A stretch of DNA of 64,000 bases from Selaginella moellendorffii (GCF_000143415.4 NW_003314298.1:789014-853013), one strand, 5' to 3'; positions 24,551 to 36,734 are shown, counted from the stretch's first letter. The notes: generated by a model from the letters alone, not told the origin. Made by a program: numbers and translations.

Positions 24551-24944
24551 TTAACACAAAATACAATGTAAACATCACCATAATAAAATTTCTTAATCGG
24601 TGCTAACGCGTTTTCGCTGTGAAAGCCACCATCTCCTCCCTCGTGGACATCTAAAGAAACGATAGCAAGTTCCAGAGATGAAGAGCTCAACAAAGAGGCG
24701 GTAGCAACACTCAAAACACGTACCTGGATCAGTCGACTGTGTTGAGCATCTGTTTGTAGTGGGGAGCAGCATAAAGATCTTCTATGTTCTTGCGGTGAAG
24801 ATAAGAAAATGTCTCGTACGAGATCGCAAGCGAGTTGCTTCCTGGCTGGAAAGAGTCCCGGCAACACGAGAAGATGAAAAAACGTCAAGGCCAAGCCATC
24901 AACAGTGGAAAATGTGTACCTTGCGAGAAGATCATTTACTTTGG
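24551..24944. other. Spacer with a decayed copy of a neighbouring gene end
   Basis: No gene is supported. Bases about 24696-24740 resemble 25541-25596, which includes the stop codon of the large minus-strand gene upstream; the copy has lost its frame. The region may be the 3' UTR or the relic of a small duplication. Confidence 0.4.
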
Positions 24945-25440
24945 TCATTGTTGTGGTGCGTCGCAGATGTATTCCTTGTCAAGAGGTACGTTAACTCCGC
25001 TAAAGCAAAAGCATGCAGGCGGGAAAGTACTCACCACAGCTGGTGCAATGGAAATTGGCGTGCAAGATAGATTCCACCAGGTCATTTCTTCACGGCAAAC
25101 GAAGTCGACTGATGACCACGGAAATCCACCCTGGAGTCGTGTCCTTTCACAGGCCATCTCTTCTTCAATTTTGCGAGCTATTTCTCTGAGATTACAACAA
25201 AGATTTTAAAACCTTCCGATTGTTAAGCGAACATATTACCGTGGTCACGAACTTTCAGAACTTTGTTCAGAAGCAGACTTCGCGAAACTGCAGCCAAAAG
25301 AAAAGCATATCAGAGACAAAGAAAAGAAACTAAGAACCTTGGTTCCGTTGCGCTTCGTTCACGGGTACCTGCACTATCACGTTCTCGCTTTCTTCCCGGA
25401 GAGATGCTGCATTCTCATTGCGCTGTAAACAAACCTCTGG
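24945..25440 (-). CDS. Putative small spliced gene or fragment, unknown function
   Basis: A spliced minus-strand frame can be followed: an exon with NENAASLREESENVIVQVP (about 25429-25345), one with SRSLLLNKVLKVRDH (about 25290-25243), one with EIARKIEEEMACERTRLQGG and EEMTWWNLSCTPISIAPAV (about 25190-25037), and possibly a last one ending in EYICDAPQQ at 24945. The third exon needs acceptor CAGAG. No ATG was found for the first exon, so it may be 5'-truncated. I recognise no family. It sits between two copies of a short repeat and may be part of a duplicated or inserted fragment. Confidence 0.3.
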
Positions 25441-25540
25441 TTGCGATGGACTCATCAGTTCATGTTATTCAAGAAAGAAGTATCGTCGGCTATGTACATA
25501 GCAGAGAGAAGCTGGTCCAGGAACAGCTTCTCACAAAAAT

Positions 25541-25596
25541 GAGGCAGTAGCAACACTAGTTAGTAGCCTCAAAACAAGTAGCTGGATGAGTCGAGC
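25541..25596 (+). repeat. Short duplicated segment, second copy near 24696
   Basis: GAGGCAGTAGCAACACT and TAGCTGGATGAGTCGAG here match GAGGCGGTAGCAACACT and TACCTGGATCAGTCGAC at 24699-24738, with an extra 13 bp in this copy. The segment contains the end of the large minus-strand gene. Confidence 0.5.
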
Positions 25597-28500
25597 CCGT
25601 TACGTACGTCTTTGGAGAGCATCGAGCGTGCTTCCATCACAGATCGAGGAGGCTCCAAGTCTTTTTCATGAAGAGAATTCCCTTGCAACCGCTGCATCTG
25701 CGATGCAAAGATGTCGTCCAAAACCTTCGCAAAGCAGTAAAAGAAATTAAATGACATGAGCTCACACGACTTCGAAATTTTTTAAAACATACCCCAAGAG
25801 CAAAGCACGAGGATTTGTACCACGACCTGTTCTCCTTTCGGTTCTCCAGAAAATGAAGCACGTCCTGAAGAGAAGAGCGCGTCAAAAACACAAGCGAAAA
25901 AAACGAGCTGAATACCTTCGCCATCCGATCCCAGTAACCTCGAGAAACGGCAACGAAGACTCGTGTAGTAAACACTTCGTGAAGATGTGAGATTGTTTCA
26001 AGAAGCTGAGTGTTGAGATGTTGCATGCGTTCTCGCATATCGGTTTCTCCAGCGGCTTCTCTTGTATCTTCCAAGATCCTTTTCAGCTTGGTGCTCGGAT
26101 GAAGCCGCGCCTGCAGCATGAAGATGTAAACAATGAAAGTAACGAAAACATCTTACGTTATCTGCTAGCTTTTCCACAATTGCTTGGAGTAGACTCCTGT
26201 ACTTCGTTCGCAATGCGACCGTCACTTCGTTCAGCCGCTCCCCGAAGACCATCTTTCCAAGAGAAGCACCGTCAACAGGGAGGCATGCAACCCATGCTTT
26301 CAATTGCGTCTCTAGCTTTGGACGCAATGTGTCCAACAACCGCTTTATTGTGTTGAGAACAACTCCGAGCTGTTAAATTTATGATAGTCATTAGGATCGA
26401 GCCAGCGAATACGCGACTGAAATCTAGGATACTTACCTGGTTAGGCACACTATATAGTGTCAGAGACCTCCGCCTTGCTAGCTTCTGCATATATTGCAAA
26501 GTGAACTTCTTTGGTACCATCACTTCTTTCAACGGCACAAGAACATCTGCGTAGTGCTTCTCCAATGCAGTTAAGACGGCCCTTTCGACGTCAGCCACCG
26601 CCTACATGAAAATAAACATTGAGAATAGATTTAAAACATAACAGTCGGGTCACCCTTACATTCTCTAGAACAAATGTGTACTCTGGCCAGCGGCTGATAA
26701 TCACGTCATACTCGCTTAGTGTTTCTTTCATTCTTTCATAAACCTCCTCAACGAAAGGCGCAGTACCGTGTTGAGTTGTTACACCAGCTAGGCGCACCTG
26801 CAGGAATTTGTCAGATACGCAGCTAGTATGAAAAAGCGCTTAACTTTATCGAATTTGCAGACTTCCAATAATTGAAGTCTTTTTTCTTGAATCCACAGAA
26901 CGATGTAGAGGTGAAACAGGTCTTTTGCATCCACACCTCCCTTGACAGACCTGCAATATTCCTTACATACACTTGTCAGAAATCCTGCTCGTAAACATTT
27001 CTTACTTTACACCCCATGACGACAAGTCACGCTGGAAATTAGCCGTCGCGATAAGTAGATCCGCAACAGGTGGCGATGGGCTCGAAGGGGGACAGGCGAC
27101 CAGAAACGCTCGGAGCCGATTGCAAACCTCCACATTGTAGATGCTCGCCGTTATGTTCGGCAAGTCAATTGAGCTGCAAACAATAACTTGAGGCTGCTAC
27201 AACGAAAGTTCAGAGTCGAGTACCTTGGAAGTACATGTTGGTTGTGGATTTCCATGTCCGTGGCAATCTCTGCGCTAACACAAGAGCACAGATTTTTCAT
27301 TTTAAGGTATGCGGTGGCAAGTGACAGGGGATCCGCCAAAAACCCGTCATTTGTAGTCGCAACAAATTCATCAGTTTCCGCCATGAGTCGCTTGCATCTT
27401 TTCCTCGCAGCAGTCTGATCAGAAACCACGTAAGAGAAAGAAAATCATCTCAAGTTCTTGCCTGGAAGTAATTGCGAAGCGTCGCTTGCGCTTCTGTCGA
27501 GAGTATGTCGTTCAGCAAGGTAAAAACTTGCACTGCCGGTGAGAGACTGGGTGCAGCTACACCAGACGGCGGCTGGAAAAAATCTATAAAACCAGAAGGT
27601 GATGACTCGTCGAGAGACTTGTAGTTCTCAAAAACAAAAGCCAGAAGTTGCGAAAGTTGTTCTTCAACATCTGCAAAAATCCGTTTCTAGCGAGCAATAA
27701 TCGTAAGTACTCAGTTCTTTTGTACAACGCGATCTTACCTCCTGTCGATTAAGCTCACTCTCATCCCTCGCAGTGATAATAGGAATCAACAGCTCATAAA
27801 TCAATGATAGGCAATCTTCGGTAGGCGTGGCCACATCCATGACACATGCAAGGTACCTGAAGGACTCCATTCAGGCGTCTCAGTTTGAAATCGAAAGCGT
27901 ACCTCAGTTTCGTGTAAATGTCTGAAACACCGTAATACACAGCAAACTCGCACAGAAGCCATTGCCAGGACCCATACAATCGTAGCCTTCGCCGTCCAAA
28001 TTGGTGCACTTTCATAGCCACCTCCAGAACAATGTCGTAAGCGACAGTCTCCCCTACAGCACCCCACTGAAAAAGATAAACGCACATAAGAACGCTAGAG
28101 AAAAAAAGCAAGATTTAGTCACCTTTCCCGGGCCTAATTCCGACGATGTCGTAACATAGCTGATAAACAGCTGCAATTTTCCAACGCATTCATGATCGGG
28201 CTCGTTATAGATTGGCCACCACCGCACACGGTCGCTCTGAAACATTCACGGGTTACTTGTGTTTGAAACATAAATAAGGAATACATTACCATCTCATCCG
28301 TAGCTGAGAGTTGAGCAGTAGCACGACCAAGTAAGGATCCTTTGCAGTCAGAAACTTCGACTAGCAACTCATCCGCTGTAACTTCCGGGTGGCTGTTAGA
28401 AAAAAGAAAGAACTCAAATCAGTCTCTTTCTTTTCTCCAATTCGAAATAAATAAATCCACTTACAAGATGGACACTTCTCCACCACCAGGTTGCACGCGG

Positions 28501-29793
28501 ACAGCCTCACTTTCGGGAGAGCTTCTCAGCTTCAGCACGCAGAAATACGAATCTGCGAGCAAATGTGGTTCGTTGGGAAAAGATGCATGAAAATCTTCAC
28601 CTTGTGACTCTAGGAGCGACGCACTGCGCAAGGTGTTTACTCCAGCTTTCAACAGCCCGGAAACCTGTCTCATATACTGTGCTCCAGTATTCAAGTAGCC
28701 GCTGTTTTGCACGTTTGACGGCCCTTGCATGCTGTTTGCTCGCAACGGTTGACGAGGAATGACGCGAATCTTCCTCACTGCCCCCCAGCCCGACCAAAGT
28801 TTGTTAGAAGAGCGTCTACCCACAGAATAAACGTTGGAAAAGGTTTCGGCGAGAGATGGAAACTGGCATCCGGAACGCATCCTCATAATCAACTTCACTT
28901 TACGAACTGCTCCCAACCCAGCACAGAATTGTGCAGATTAGAATGCTAGCTCACACCTCATTCCTCCCCATCCTCCACCCTTGGAAATGACAAAAAGGAA
29001 ATGAAATCACGTACCTTGCACTTTGACTTTCCCAACAGTCGCTTTTGCTTTCGATCCCGATCGAGCGTCCACATCATATTGCGACTCCTTGGTCGACGAT
29101 TCCCCGTACGGCTGTAGAAGAAGTTGTTGCAATCTGAGAAAACCATGAAAAGCATGAAACCAAAGAAGAAAAATGAAAAGCATATTACCCGAAACTTGTC
29201 CGGAGTAGAATGCACTCGTCACGCAAAAACTCGGGAGCCTCGGCGCAGCCTCGAGACCAAGCATGAAGGCACAGGCGAATGCAAGCCTCGTAGGCGATGA
29301 TCGCTTGCCATGCAGCGTGGCCACTGTCAAGCGTTGATATCTTTGTGCTCTCAAAGTCGGAAGAAGCTGCTGTTGGTGCTGTTGTAGTCGCTGCTGCCGC
29401 TGCTGCTGTCTCTCCTCCATCGAAATTCACTCCTCCATCGAAGTTTACTGCTCCTCCATCGAAATTTACTGCTCCTCCGTCGAAATTCACTGCTCCTCCA
29501 TCCAAATGTATTGCTCCTCCATCAAAGTTTACTTCCGTGGACGCAGACTCTTCTTCTTGATCTTCTTCCTCTACCTGGTCAAGTGCCGAGATCTTTGCAT
29601 TCTCAAACTCGGAAGAAGCAGTGGATGTAGTGGCTGCTGCTGCCGCAGTAGCTTCGCCGTCGAAGGTTACATCCGTGGACACATACTCGTCTTCTTCTTC
29701 CTCTACCTCGAATGCCGAATCCCGATCCTCCCTGAAGCTCTCCACCTGGCGAACCCACTGGAGAGCGCTGTGATCTAGCCCTTCCGTGAACAT
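25569..29793 (-). CDS. Large conserved plant protein of the At4g24610/At5g65440 type (function unknown)
   Basis: A 17-exon model with short introns runs from MFTEGLDHSALQWVRQVESF to a stop at 25569, about 1,100 residues. It resembles, from memory, an uncharacterised land-plant family, with segments such as ETVAYDIVLEVAMKV, WLLCEFAVYYGVSDIYTKLR, YKSLDESSPSGFIDFF, DMEIHNQHVLP, SIDLPNITASIYN, LFHLYIVLWIQEKRLQLLE, SRWPEYTFVLEN, VAVSRGYWDRM, DVLHFLENRKENRSWYK and EKDLEPPRSVMEARSML. Spacing in the middle (LLVEVSDCKGSLLGRATAQL, DRVRWWPIYNE) looks like a C2-type beta-sandwich. The C-terminal two thirds are helical and could be Munc13-like, which is inference. The N-terminal exon is acidic and contains an FDGGAVN repeat tract. 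Frames and splice sites are intact throughout, so the gene looks functional. Confidence 0.85.
29413..29532 (-). repeat. In-frame minisatellite encoding VNFDGGA repeats
   Basis: Six tandem units of 18-21 bp (core GCTCCTCCATCGAAATTTACT on the plus strand) lie in the first exon of the large minus-strand gene and encode repeats of NFDGGAV. Unit lengths are multiples of three, so expansion or contraction would preserve the frame. Confidence 0.85.
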
Positions 29794-30067
29794 CCCTAGC
29801 TACCTACGATCTACCGCTTGGCGCGCCGCGGTGCCGTCCCTCTCTCCTCTCCCCGAGCGAGGGCTTCCGGCGTGACCTAAAAATGAGGAGCCGACAAAGC
29901 AGCTCAAGCATTTCAAATGCCCCATGCCACGTGGCATAGTTACCGTTGGCTACAGTTTCTAGATTTATTTTAAAGAAAAAGGGTATTCACCACAAACCCT
30001 AATCCATATCTATGGGGCGATTCAAACTCTAGAAACAATCTAAATCATGTTTTGATCAACTAACTAT
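29794..30067. other. Promoter region of the large minus-strand gene
   Basis: About 270 bp upstream of the start at 29793. No distinctive element seen. Confidence 0.35.
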
Positions 30068-31790
30068 TCAGGCTAAGGAAGGGGCTCTGGAGGCTAAGGG
30101 GAAGGCTCTCCAGGCAAAGAAGGAAACGGGACGACTAAGGGAAGAGTTGGAAGTGGGAACTGAGCGGTTGAAGGTGGTTGAGGCGGAGGCTAAAAACGCG
30201 ACTAAACACGCGGATCTCGAGGGTCAGAAGGAGGCGAACATACTGAGGGAAGAGTTGGAAGTATGAAAGGCATGGTTGAATCTCCGTTGTGAGGCGGCAG
30301 CTCTCCCTCCGGAAGAAGAAGGTGGCTCTGCAGAGCTCAAAAGAAAGCTTGACGAATTGTCCAAGTTGCTGGAAATGAGTAAGTTGAGCTGCTGTGCAGT
30401 TCGGATCGTACCCTTGGAACGACATCGTCCAACAATTCCAACTGCCTTCCTTGGGTGTGAATGGCGGGCGTAGAAAAAGAAAGAACGCAAATCAGTCCGC
30501 GTTTCTTGAAGACAGTTCCTGAAGGTCTGCGCATACCACTGCGTCCTTCAACGCTCGAGAGGTTGATGAGTTTCATATCGAAAACCTTCTTGGAGGCTTT
30601 GAGCGACAAGGGCGGTTTGCGTTGAGATCAACCTGGGACCGCTGGCTAAGGGATACCATGCAGCTGTGGCAAAAAGACTTCTGGGACACGTCTGTGAGGA
30701 CGTGTACGGGAAGCAGACGACCAGATAATGTGCTCTTCGTTTTGAACGACAGGCCTCTGGTGATTATATCAGAAGAAAAGAAAGATAGGTGAAAATCCGG
30801 TGCTCGAGATAACCGCTAAGATTAAGCCAGTTTGGATGTATCACGGGGTGGATTACATTCTCGGATATGCTGCGAACGGCTTCAAAGTTCAACTGATGGC
30901 AATAACAGCAGACCCGGCTCAGAAGTGCAAGTTTGGCAAATCAAAGTGCTGGGAACTTCTAAAGCTGGAGCTGGATGGTATGCATCTTCAACTTTGCTTG
31001 CATTGTACTCAGTGTTCATCAGGCTACTTGAGGCACATAACGTGGCGCTAGACCAGTATACTCTCAAGACCAAAACGAAGTTGATGGACATAAGTCAGTC
31101 AAGAAGACATACGAATCCGCTGTGGTAAGTCATCTGCCGTTTCTGATCATGGCTTACTGATTTGTCCATTTACAGAGGTGAAAGATATGTATGCCAAGTT
31201 GGCTTTGAACGATCCAGCAAAGACAGTGATGTCTGCAAAACGACACGAACGACGGTTCAAGAGTTAGTGATGGCATTGCTTGACGTGATCAACACCTTGA
31301 AGGATATTCATTGGATGCAAAGGGATATAAAGAACTTCGACACAGGTACATTGATTTCAATTCATTAAAGTTTCGCATTTTCATTTGTGACTACAACTTA
31401 GGTACTTGGTGGCTCATTGATGTTGACAATGCATCCACTACGCCTCAAGACACAGGTGTCCACTACCAGCCATGCGCCAGAGATCACGGAGGAGCATGAC
31501 TATCGAGTGGACTTGTGGTCACTTGGGTACTTGATGCACGAGATCAAGGAACTGCCAGCTTCACTGGAGGAACTAAAAAAGACACTCAAGAGTGACGATC
31601 CAGATGATATGCAAAGCTCGGAGAAGGCAAGAGAAGTGTTGTAAGCACATCTTTTAGTAAGTGCTATTTAATTTCTAATGCTTTCTCTTAAATACTTTGA
31701 CATGATAGCACCATCAAATCTCATCAAAAGAAGCAGCAGGGGTTTAAGAGTAGGAGAAGAGTGATGTCTTTTTGGCCATTGCTGAAGAGT
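30068..31790 (+). pseudogene. Decayed coiled-coil plus kinase-like gene of the type often linked to Crinkler proteins
   Basis: A plus-strand frame starts with a charged coiled coil (KKETGRLREELEV, ERLKVVEAEAKN), hits an in-frame TGA after a second LREELEV at about 30263, and resumes with SAELKRKLDELSKLLEMSK. Later pieces include STWDRWLRDTMQLWQKDFW, VWMYHGVDYILGYAANGF, DVINTLKDIHWMQRDIKN (HRD-like loop, here QRD), TWWLIDVDNA (DFG replaced by DVD), HAPEI (APE-like) and DYRVDLWSLGYLM. Successive pieces lie in different frames, so at least three frameshifts or stops exist besides one plausible intron (about 31347-31400). From memory this order resembles kinase-like domains found beside CRN/RHS effectors in oomycetes, fungi and Selaginella; confirmation needs a profile search. 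Confidence 0.5.
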
Positions 31791-31892
31791 TAGCTGAATA
31801 GGTGCAAACAGAATTGTAAACATTTTGGTTTGAACAGAGTTTTATTACTTATTATTTATTAATTCAATTGGAAGTTTATGATTATTTAGTAT

Positions 31893-32066
31893 TGTGAGTG
31901 CATGGAATATGGAAAGGGAATACAGAAATGTGCATATCCATTAACCCAAAAACCCTAGCTTATATACAGGAGCGAGTGGTCCGGATTGAAACCAATCCGA
32001 CGGCTACCAAAATTCACTATGCTAATATTAGTATACGGCATCGTAGTCGTACACTTGGCCTTCACA
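31893..32066 (-). repeat. 3' LTR of the gypsy element
   Basis: 174 bp with TGTGAAGG...CACTCACA ends on the minus strand. It matches the right-hand LTR except for seven transitions. Confidence 0.92.
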
Positions 32067-32083
32067 TCATCCCCTCCTCTCGG
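32067..32083 (-). other. Polypurine tract
   Basis: The minus strand reads CCGAGAGGAGGGGATGA immediately before the 3' LTR, the expected position and composition for the plus-strand primer. Confidence 0.6.
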
Positions 32084-32098
32084 AATAATGGAAGGCCG

Positions 32099-33544
32099 TC
32101 AGGGTTCTCTTGTAGATAGGTCGGGATCTGGAGGAACGTCAGGAGGAGGCATCGGCGGATCTGTAGACGGTTTTAACTGCTCCTGATCCCTTTGTATGAA
32201 GCGTTTTAACCGCTGCACATGCACAATCTCCGGAGGATCGGTTTGCTGAATGTCATGCCGAACCTCATAAACTTGCGGTCCAACTTGCCGCAACACCCAA
32301 TACGGTCCTTTCCACTGCGCAAGGAGCCCCTTAGATAAACCACGTACCGTAAGATGGGGAAAACGAACTAACACCAAATCATTCACTTTGTACTCCACAG
32401 GTGGACGATGATGGGAGTTGTAGCGCCGTTGTTGTCCCACTTGTACGCAGCCTAAGTGTTTGGCAGACTCTGCTCGGACAAGTGGAAGAATGCTTGTCAA
32501 ATACTGATCCCATGACCTAGCATCAGGAGCTCGTGGCAATCGCGAAGGTAAACCCAACTCTGTTGGTAATATTGGATCATGACCATATAAAAGTTTATAT
32601 GGTGAAGCACCAACAGAACTCTGCACCCCTGTGACATAGGCATATCGAAGAGACGGCAAATAACCATCCCAATCCGAATGCTGAAAGTTCACATACTTCG
32701 AAATCATCCCTTTGAATGTCCGAACGAGCCGTTCCACCAGACCATCTGATTGTGGATGATAAGCACTCGTAAAAGTGTGGCGTATCCCGAACCGAGATGT
32801 CAAAACATGAAATACCTCAGCCATAAATGCAGGACCATTATCCGAAAGAATCCGCTCTGGACAGGAATGCTGGAACACCACTCGATTGAGGAGGAAGTAT
32901 CCAACAGCAGTTGCAGAGGCACTAGCAAGAGCACCAACTTCCACCCAACGAGTCAAGTAGTCAGAAGCAATAATAACATACTCATTGCCAGCAGTCGATC
33001 GTGGAAAAGGTCCCATAAGATCAAACGCCACCAACTCAAATGGACGGGAAACTACAATTGACTCCAACCGTCCTTCCGTAGCACAAGGGGGAGTATTACG
33101 AGCTTGGCACCAAACGCAGCTACGCACATACCGGATAATATCATGTCGCATCTCCGGCCAATACAAAGACCTGCGCAGCTTCTCGGTGACACGACGGTGT
33201 CCCATATGCCCACCTAGAACAGGAGAATCATGGTAGGCATGGAGAAACCGCGGAATAAACACCGAAGGTACCACCAGTCGTAAATGATCATCAGGATCTG
33301 TCCCCACAAAATAAAGAAGGCCATCTTCAAGGCGATATTGAGAATGTAAATGCCGGAAAGGCAAGTCATCAGCAAGTGATGCAAGATTCTCAAACCCATC
33401 TCGAAGCCTTCGAATCCACGGCTCAATCTTTTGAGCCTCGCGAACCTCCTCAAGAGAAGGCAGATCTTGCTCTGCACCCTGTGGACACTGAACGTCAAGG
33501 ACAGCAACCGCCAACGGCACAGAATCCTCATCTAGAAAATCCAC
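32099..33544 (-). pseudogene. Gypsy integrase region
   Basis: 481-codon open stretch. It has the HHCC zinc module (HAYHDSPVLGGHMGHR, then CVWCQARN) and the DDE core (FDLMGPFPRS, SDNGPAFMAE, HPQSDGLVERL), with all three acidic positions present, then a C-terminal segment with VRFPHLTVRGLSKGLL and PEIVHVQRLKRF. It is separated from RNase H by an in-frame stop, so it is listed as part of a broken pol. Confidence 0.85.
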
Positions 33545-33604
33545 AGATGCTGGAACAACAGGTTCGTCAGAATGATGAGAAGTGAGTGGAGAAGGAAGAG
33601 GAGC

Positions 33605-34753
33605 TCAAGAAAGGGCATCAGCATCAGCCATAGAACTCCCTGGGCGATGAACAACATCGAAATCATATATCTGAAGCTTCAAAGCCCATCGAGCCGTACG
33701 ACCAACCAGGTTCTTCCGCTTCAATAATGAAGTAACAGCAGCATGGTCACCTTCAAGTAACGTCCGAGAACCATGTAGATATGCATGAAGTTTCTCAAAA
33801 CCCCAGACTGCTGCTAAACACTCCTTCTCCGTCGTGGAGTAGTTCATCTCCGCTGGTTGTAATGTACGGCTTATGTATGCAATGGGATGGCGCTGACCAG
33901 GCACACTCGAGCTCTCTTGCATCAACACACCTCCAAGACCAATGTCAGAAGCATCCACGCGCAAAATAAAAGGTCGAGTGTAGTCAGGATATGCCAAAAC
34001 TGGAGGAGTCGTCAATAGCTCCTTGAGATCCACGAACGCCTACTCACAATCCAGAGACCAGATGAAAGATGACGTTGATGACTTCAGCAACGCTCGCAAT
34101 GGTGTAGTGCGATCGGAAAGATGATCCACAAAACGACCAAGATACTGCACCTTACCCAAAAAGCGCTGCACATCATTCACACACTTCGGAGTAGGGAACT
34201 TTAGAACAGCCACAAGTTTGTCAAGATCAACTTGCAAACCCTCACGAGAAATACGGTACCCAAGATAAGTTGTGTCCTTGGACCCAAACACGCACTTCGA
34301 CCGCTTCAGCTTTAAACCAACGTCGCGTAGCTGATCCAACACTTTACAAACATCACGAACGTGCTCCTCCCACGTCCCCTCCGAGTGGATCAAAACATCA
34401 TCAATGAAGTCAACAGTCACCTCCGGCATATCGCAAAGAACCTCGTCCATCATCCGCTGGAAAGTTGCTGGAGCATTGTTCAAACCAAACGGCATCACCA
34501 AGAACTCGTACAAACCAAATGGTGTACGAAAAGCAGTCTTAGGAATATCTTCTTCGGCCATCGGTACTTGCCAATACCCAGAAGCAAGATCTAGCTTGGT
34601 GAACCAACGACTCCGCCCCAGACGATTCAAGAGATCAGCAGTGTGAGGAAGAGGATACACATCTGGGATCATCACTTCGTTTAACGGACAATAGTCGATG
34701 CAAAAACGAATACTCCCATCAGGCTTCATCACAAGATGAGGTTCACATCCCAA
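33605..34753 (-). pseudogene. Gypsy reverse transcriptase-RNase H region
   Basis: The RT part (34753-34040) contains LDLASGYWQVPM, TPFGLYEFLVMPFGL, APATFQRMMDEVL and the catalytic FIDDVLIHS (usual Y/FxDD), with KRSKCVFG after it. A stop near 34037 separates it from the RNase H part (34033-33605), which begins DLKELLTTPPVLAYPD and contains PFILRVDASDIGLGGVL and GDHAAVTSLLKRKN. Both parts share one frame. Confidence 0.85.
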
Positions 34754-35697
34754 GGACTCCGTGACTTCCGAATAACACCCTTTTCCAGCATTTCCTTGAC
34801 GTTTGCTCGTAAAATTTTGATCTCCTTAGGTGACCTACGACAAACAGGAACCTTGATTGGACGAGCATCCCCAGTTGGAATTGGATGACATGTGGCAATC
34901 TTGGCCCCAGACGATAGGTCAAATTCAAAGAGATCAGAATACTCCTTCATGAGCCGGTCAACTGCTACAACACAAAGATCGTCGGAGGGATCGGAAAAGG
35001 GAAAAGCAGAACAAGATGGAAACACAGAAGGAAAGAGTGGGGAAACAAAAGTAATGGAAGCAGAGGTAGAAGTAGAGGGACGAAGAGGTATGGAAGTGAG
35101 AGGAATGGATGAAACATAAGGAAGTATGAGACAAGGGGGAGAAGCCTCAAAGTCACACTTGGCATGATTGCGCTGCAACCAATCCATACCAAGAATGAGG
35201 TCAAAAGCTTGACTCGGCACCACCCGCAACGACTGCAACTCAAGCTCGAGATCGCCCACACGCACAACCAGGTCCACCTCATCCTGTGCACATGCATGTG
35301 TACGGCCGTTGCCATAAAGAATGAAAACTGGTTCTGCCGCACGACGCAAGTGTAGACGACAACGTGTGGCAACAGGTCGAGCAATAGAAGATAAACTCGA
35401 ACCTGTATCAACCAACACGGAGAGAATAATAGGAGACTTCTTGTTATAAAAACGAGCTTGGAAAGTAAAAACTGGATGAACTGGTGCCGAGTGAACCCCT
35501 TGATGATACTCCCGAAAGAAAGATGGAGGGGTCACTGATTTATGCGCGCAAGGTCCCTCCGTTACTCGTGTGACTCCTCGTTTCCCAGATGCATCTCGGT
35601 GTCCAGACCTTCTACTGCAGCAGCACCCAGGGGACGTTGATGACGCCAAGGTCTCCACCCAGGAAATGGAGGTCGCCAATCCGGAAAACGACGGCAA
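34729..35697 (-). pseudogene. Gypsy aspartic protease region
   Basis: The open frame contains the retroviral-type protease active site SVLVDTGSSLSSIARP, then LILGMDWLQRNHAKCDF, and runs on toward RT (HPIPTGDARPIKVPVCRRSP). It overlaps the gag frame by about 136 bp in a different frame, which could be programmed frameshifting or a later mutation; it is also out of frame with RT. Confidence 0.75.
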
Positions 35698-36494
35698 CGC
35701 CGATAAGTATGACCAACTTCATCACACGCCCAGCAGCGAACATCACGGCCACGACCACGTCCTCGCGCTTGTCCTTGGACTCGAGCAGCAGCAGCATCAA
35801 CCTCCATTGGAACAGGACCATCACCCATAAGAAGTGGAGCGGAAGGACGTGCAGCGAGAAGTGGAAGAGGCGACGTCTCATAACGTTGTGCCAAGCGAAG
35901 AGCATCGTCAAGGGTGGCAGGAGCAAGTGCATGCACAAGTCCGACAAGATCTTGACGAAGTGCTAGCCACAACATTCCTAGCTTGATCCGCTCTGACATA
36001 TTTGGCTTCGCACGAAGCAAAAGACTTCGGAAACGAATGCCAAATTGCATCACCGACTCCAATGGCCCTTGGCGAAGACGATGCAATTGTTGGAAAGCAT
36101 CATTACAATCATCGGCATGTCCGAAGGCGCGTTTGAAGACGTCCGGGAGAACACTCCAATCCCCACGAGTAGCTACGCTCAAACCATTGTACCACTGCAA
36201 TGCCGTCCCATGGAGACACGTGGGAAACTCACGCAATTGTCGAGCATCATCCCAAGAATGATATGTGGCAATCACCGTAAAGTGATCGAACCAATGGTAC
36301 ACATCATCCCCAGGATTCCCGCGAAAGAACTCCGGTCGAACGCGAGGATTGGCACCAAGAGCAGGAGGAGTTGTACCACGTGCCGTGAACGCTGCCATCA
36401 ACTGAGTTTGGTTGTTCAATTGCAAGTGCATAGCATCAAGCAATTGAACCAACTGCTGCTCTAGAGTCAAAGGAGGAGATTGTGGATCGGCCAT
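35562..36494 (-). CDS. gag: Gypsy Gag protein
   Basis: 310 codons from the ATG at 36494 (upstream in-frame residues have no ATG). It contains the plant gypsy retrotrans_gag core (RPEFFRGNPGDDVYHWFDHF, GTALQWYNGL, FQQLHRLRQGPLESVMQF) and a CCHC zinc knuckle, CWACDEVGHTYRRC, after an Arg/Gly-rich stretch (GRGRGRD). It packages element RNA. The frame is intact. Confidence 0.85.
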   Translation of the reverse strand: MADPQSPPLTLEQQLVQLLDAMHLQLNNQTQLMAAFTARGTTPPALGANPRVRPEFFRGNPGDDVYHWFDHFTVIATYHSWDDARQLREFPTCLHGTALQWYNGLSVATRGDWSVLPDVFKRAFGHADDCNDAFQQLHRLRQGPLESVMQFGIRFRSLLLRAKPNMSERIKLGMLWLALRQDLVGLVHALAPATLDDALRLAQRYETSPLPLLAARPSAPLLMGDGPVPMEVDAAAARVQGQARGRGRGRDVRCWACDEVGHTYRRCRRFPDWRPPFPGWRPWRHQRPLGAAAVEGLDTEMHLGNEESHE

Positions 36495-36734
36495 GAAGAT
36501 GAACGAAAAAGAAAGAGCAAAAGAAGAGAAATGATAAAAAAGCTGGAAAGAAATGGTAGATCTAGACAATGCAAAAAGCTAGATCGAAACCAAAATCCTA
36601 AAAGGAAAGAACAAAAGAAAGGAAATGGAAAAGGCTAGATCTAAACCGAAATCCCAAAAAGCTAGATCTAGACGATGCAAAAGCTAGATCTAAACCGAAA
36701 TCCCAAATCCAAGCACTCCCCAGGGACAATCAAA

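Noticed and set aside
29297-29560. Proline/serine-rich plus-strand ORF
   Set aside because: Antisense reading of the VNFDGGA minisatellite.
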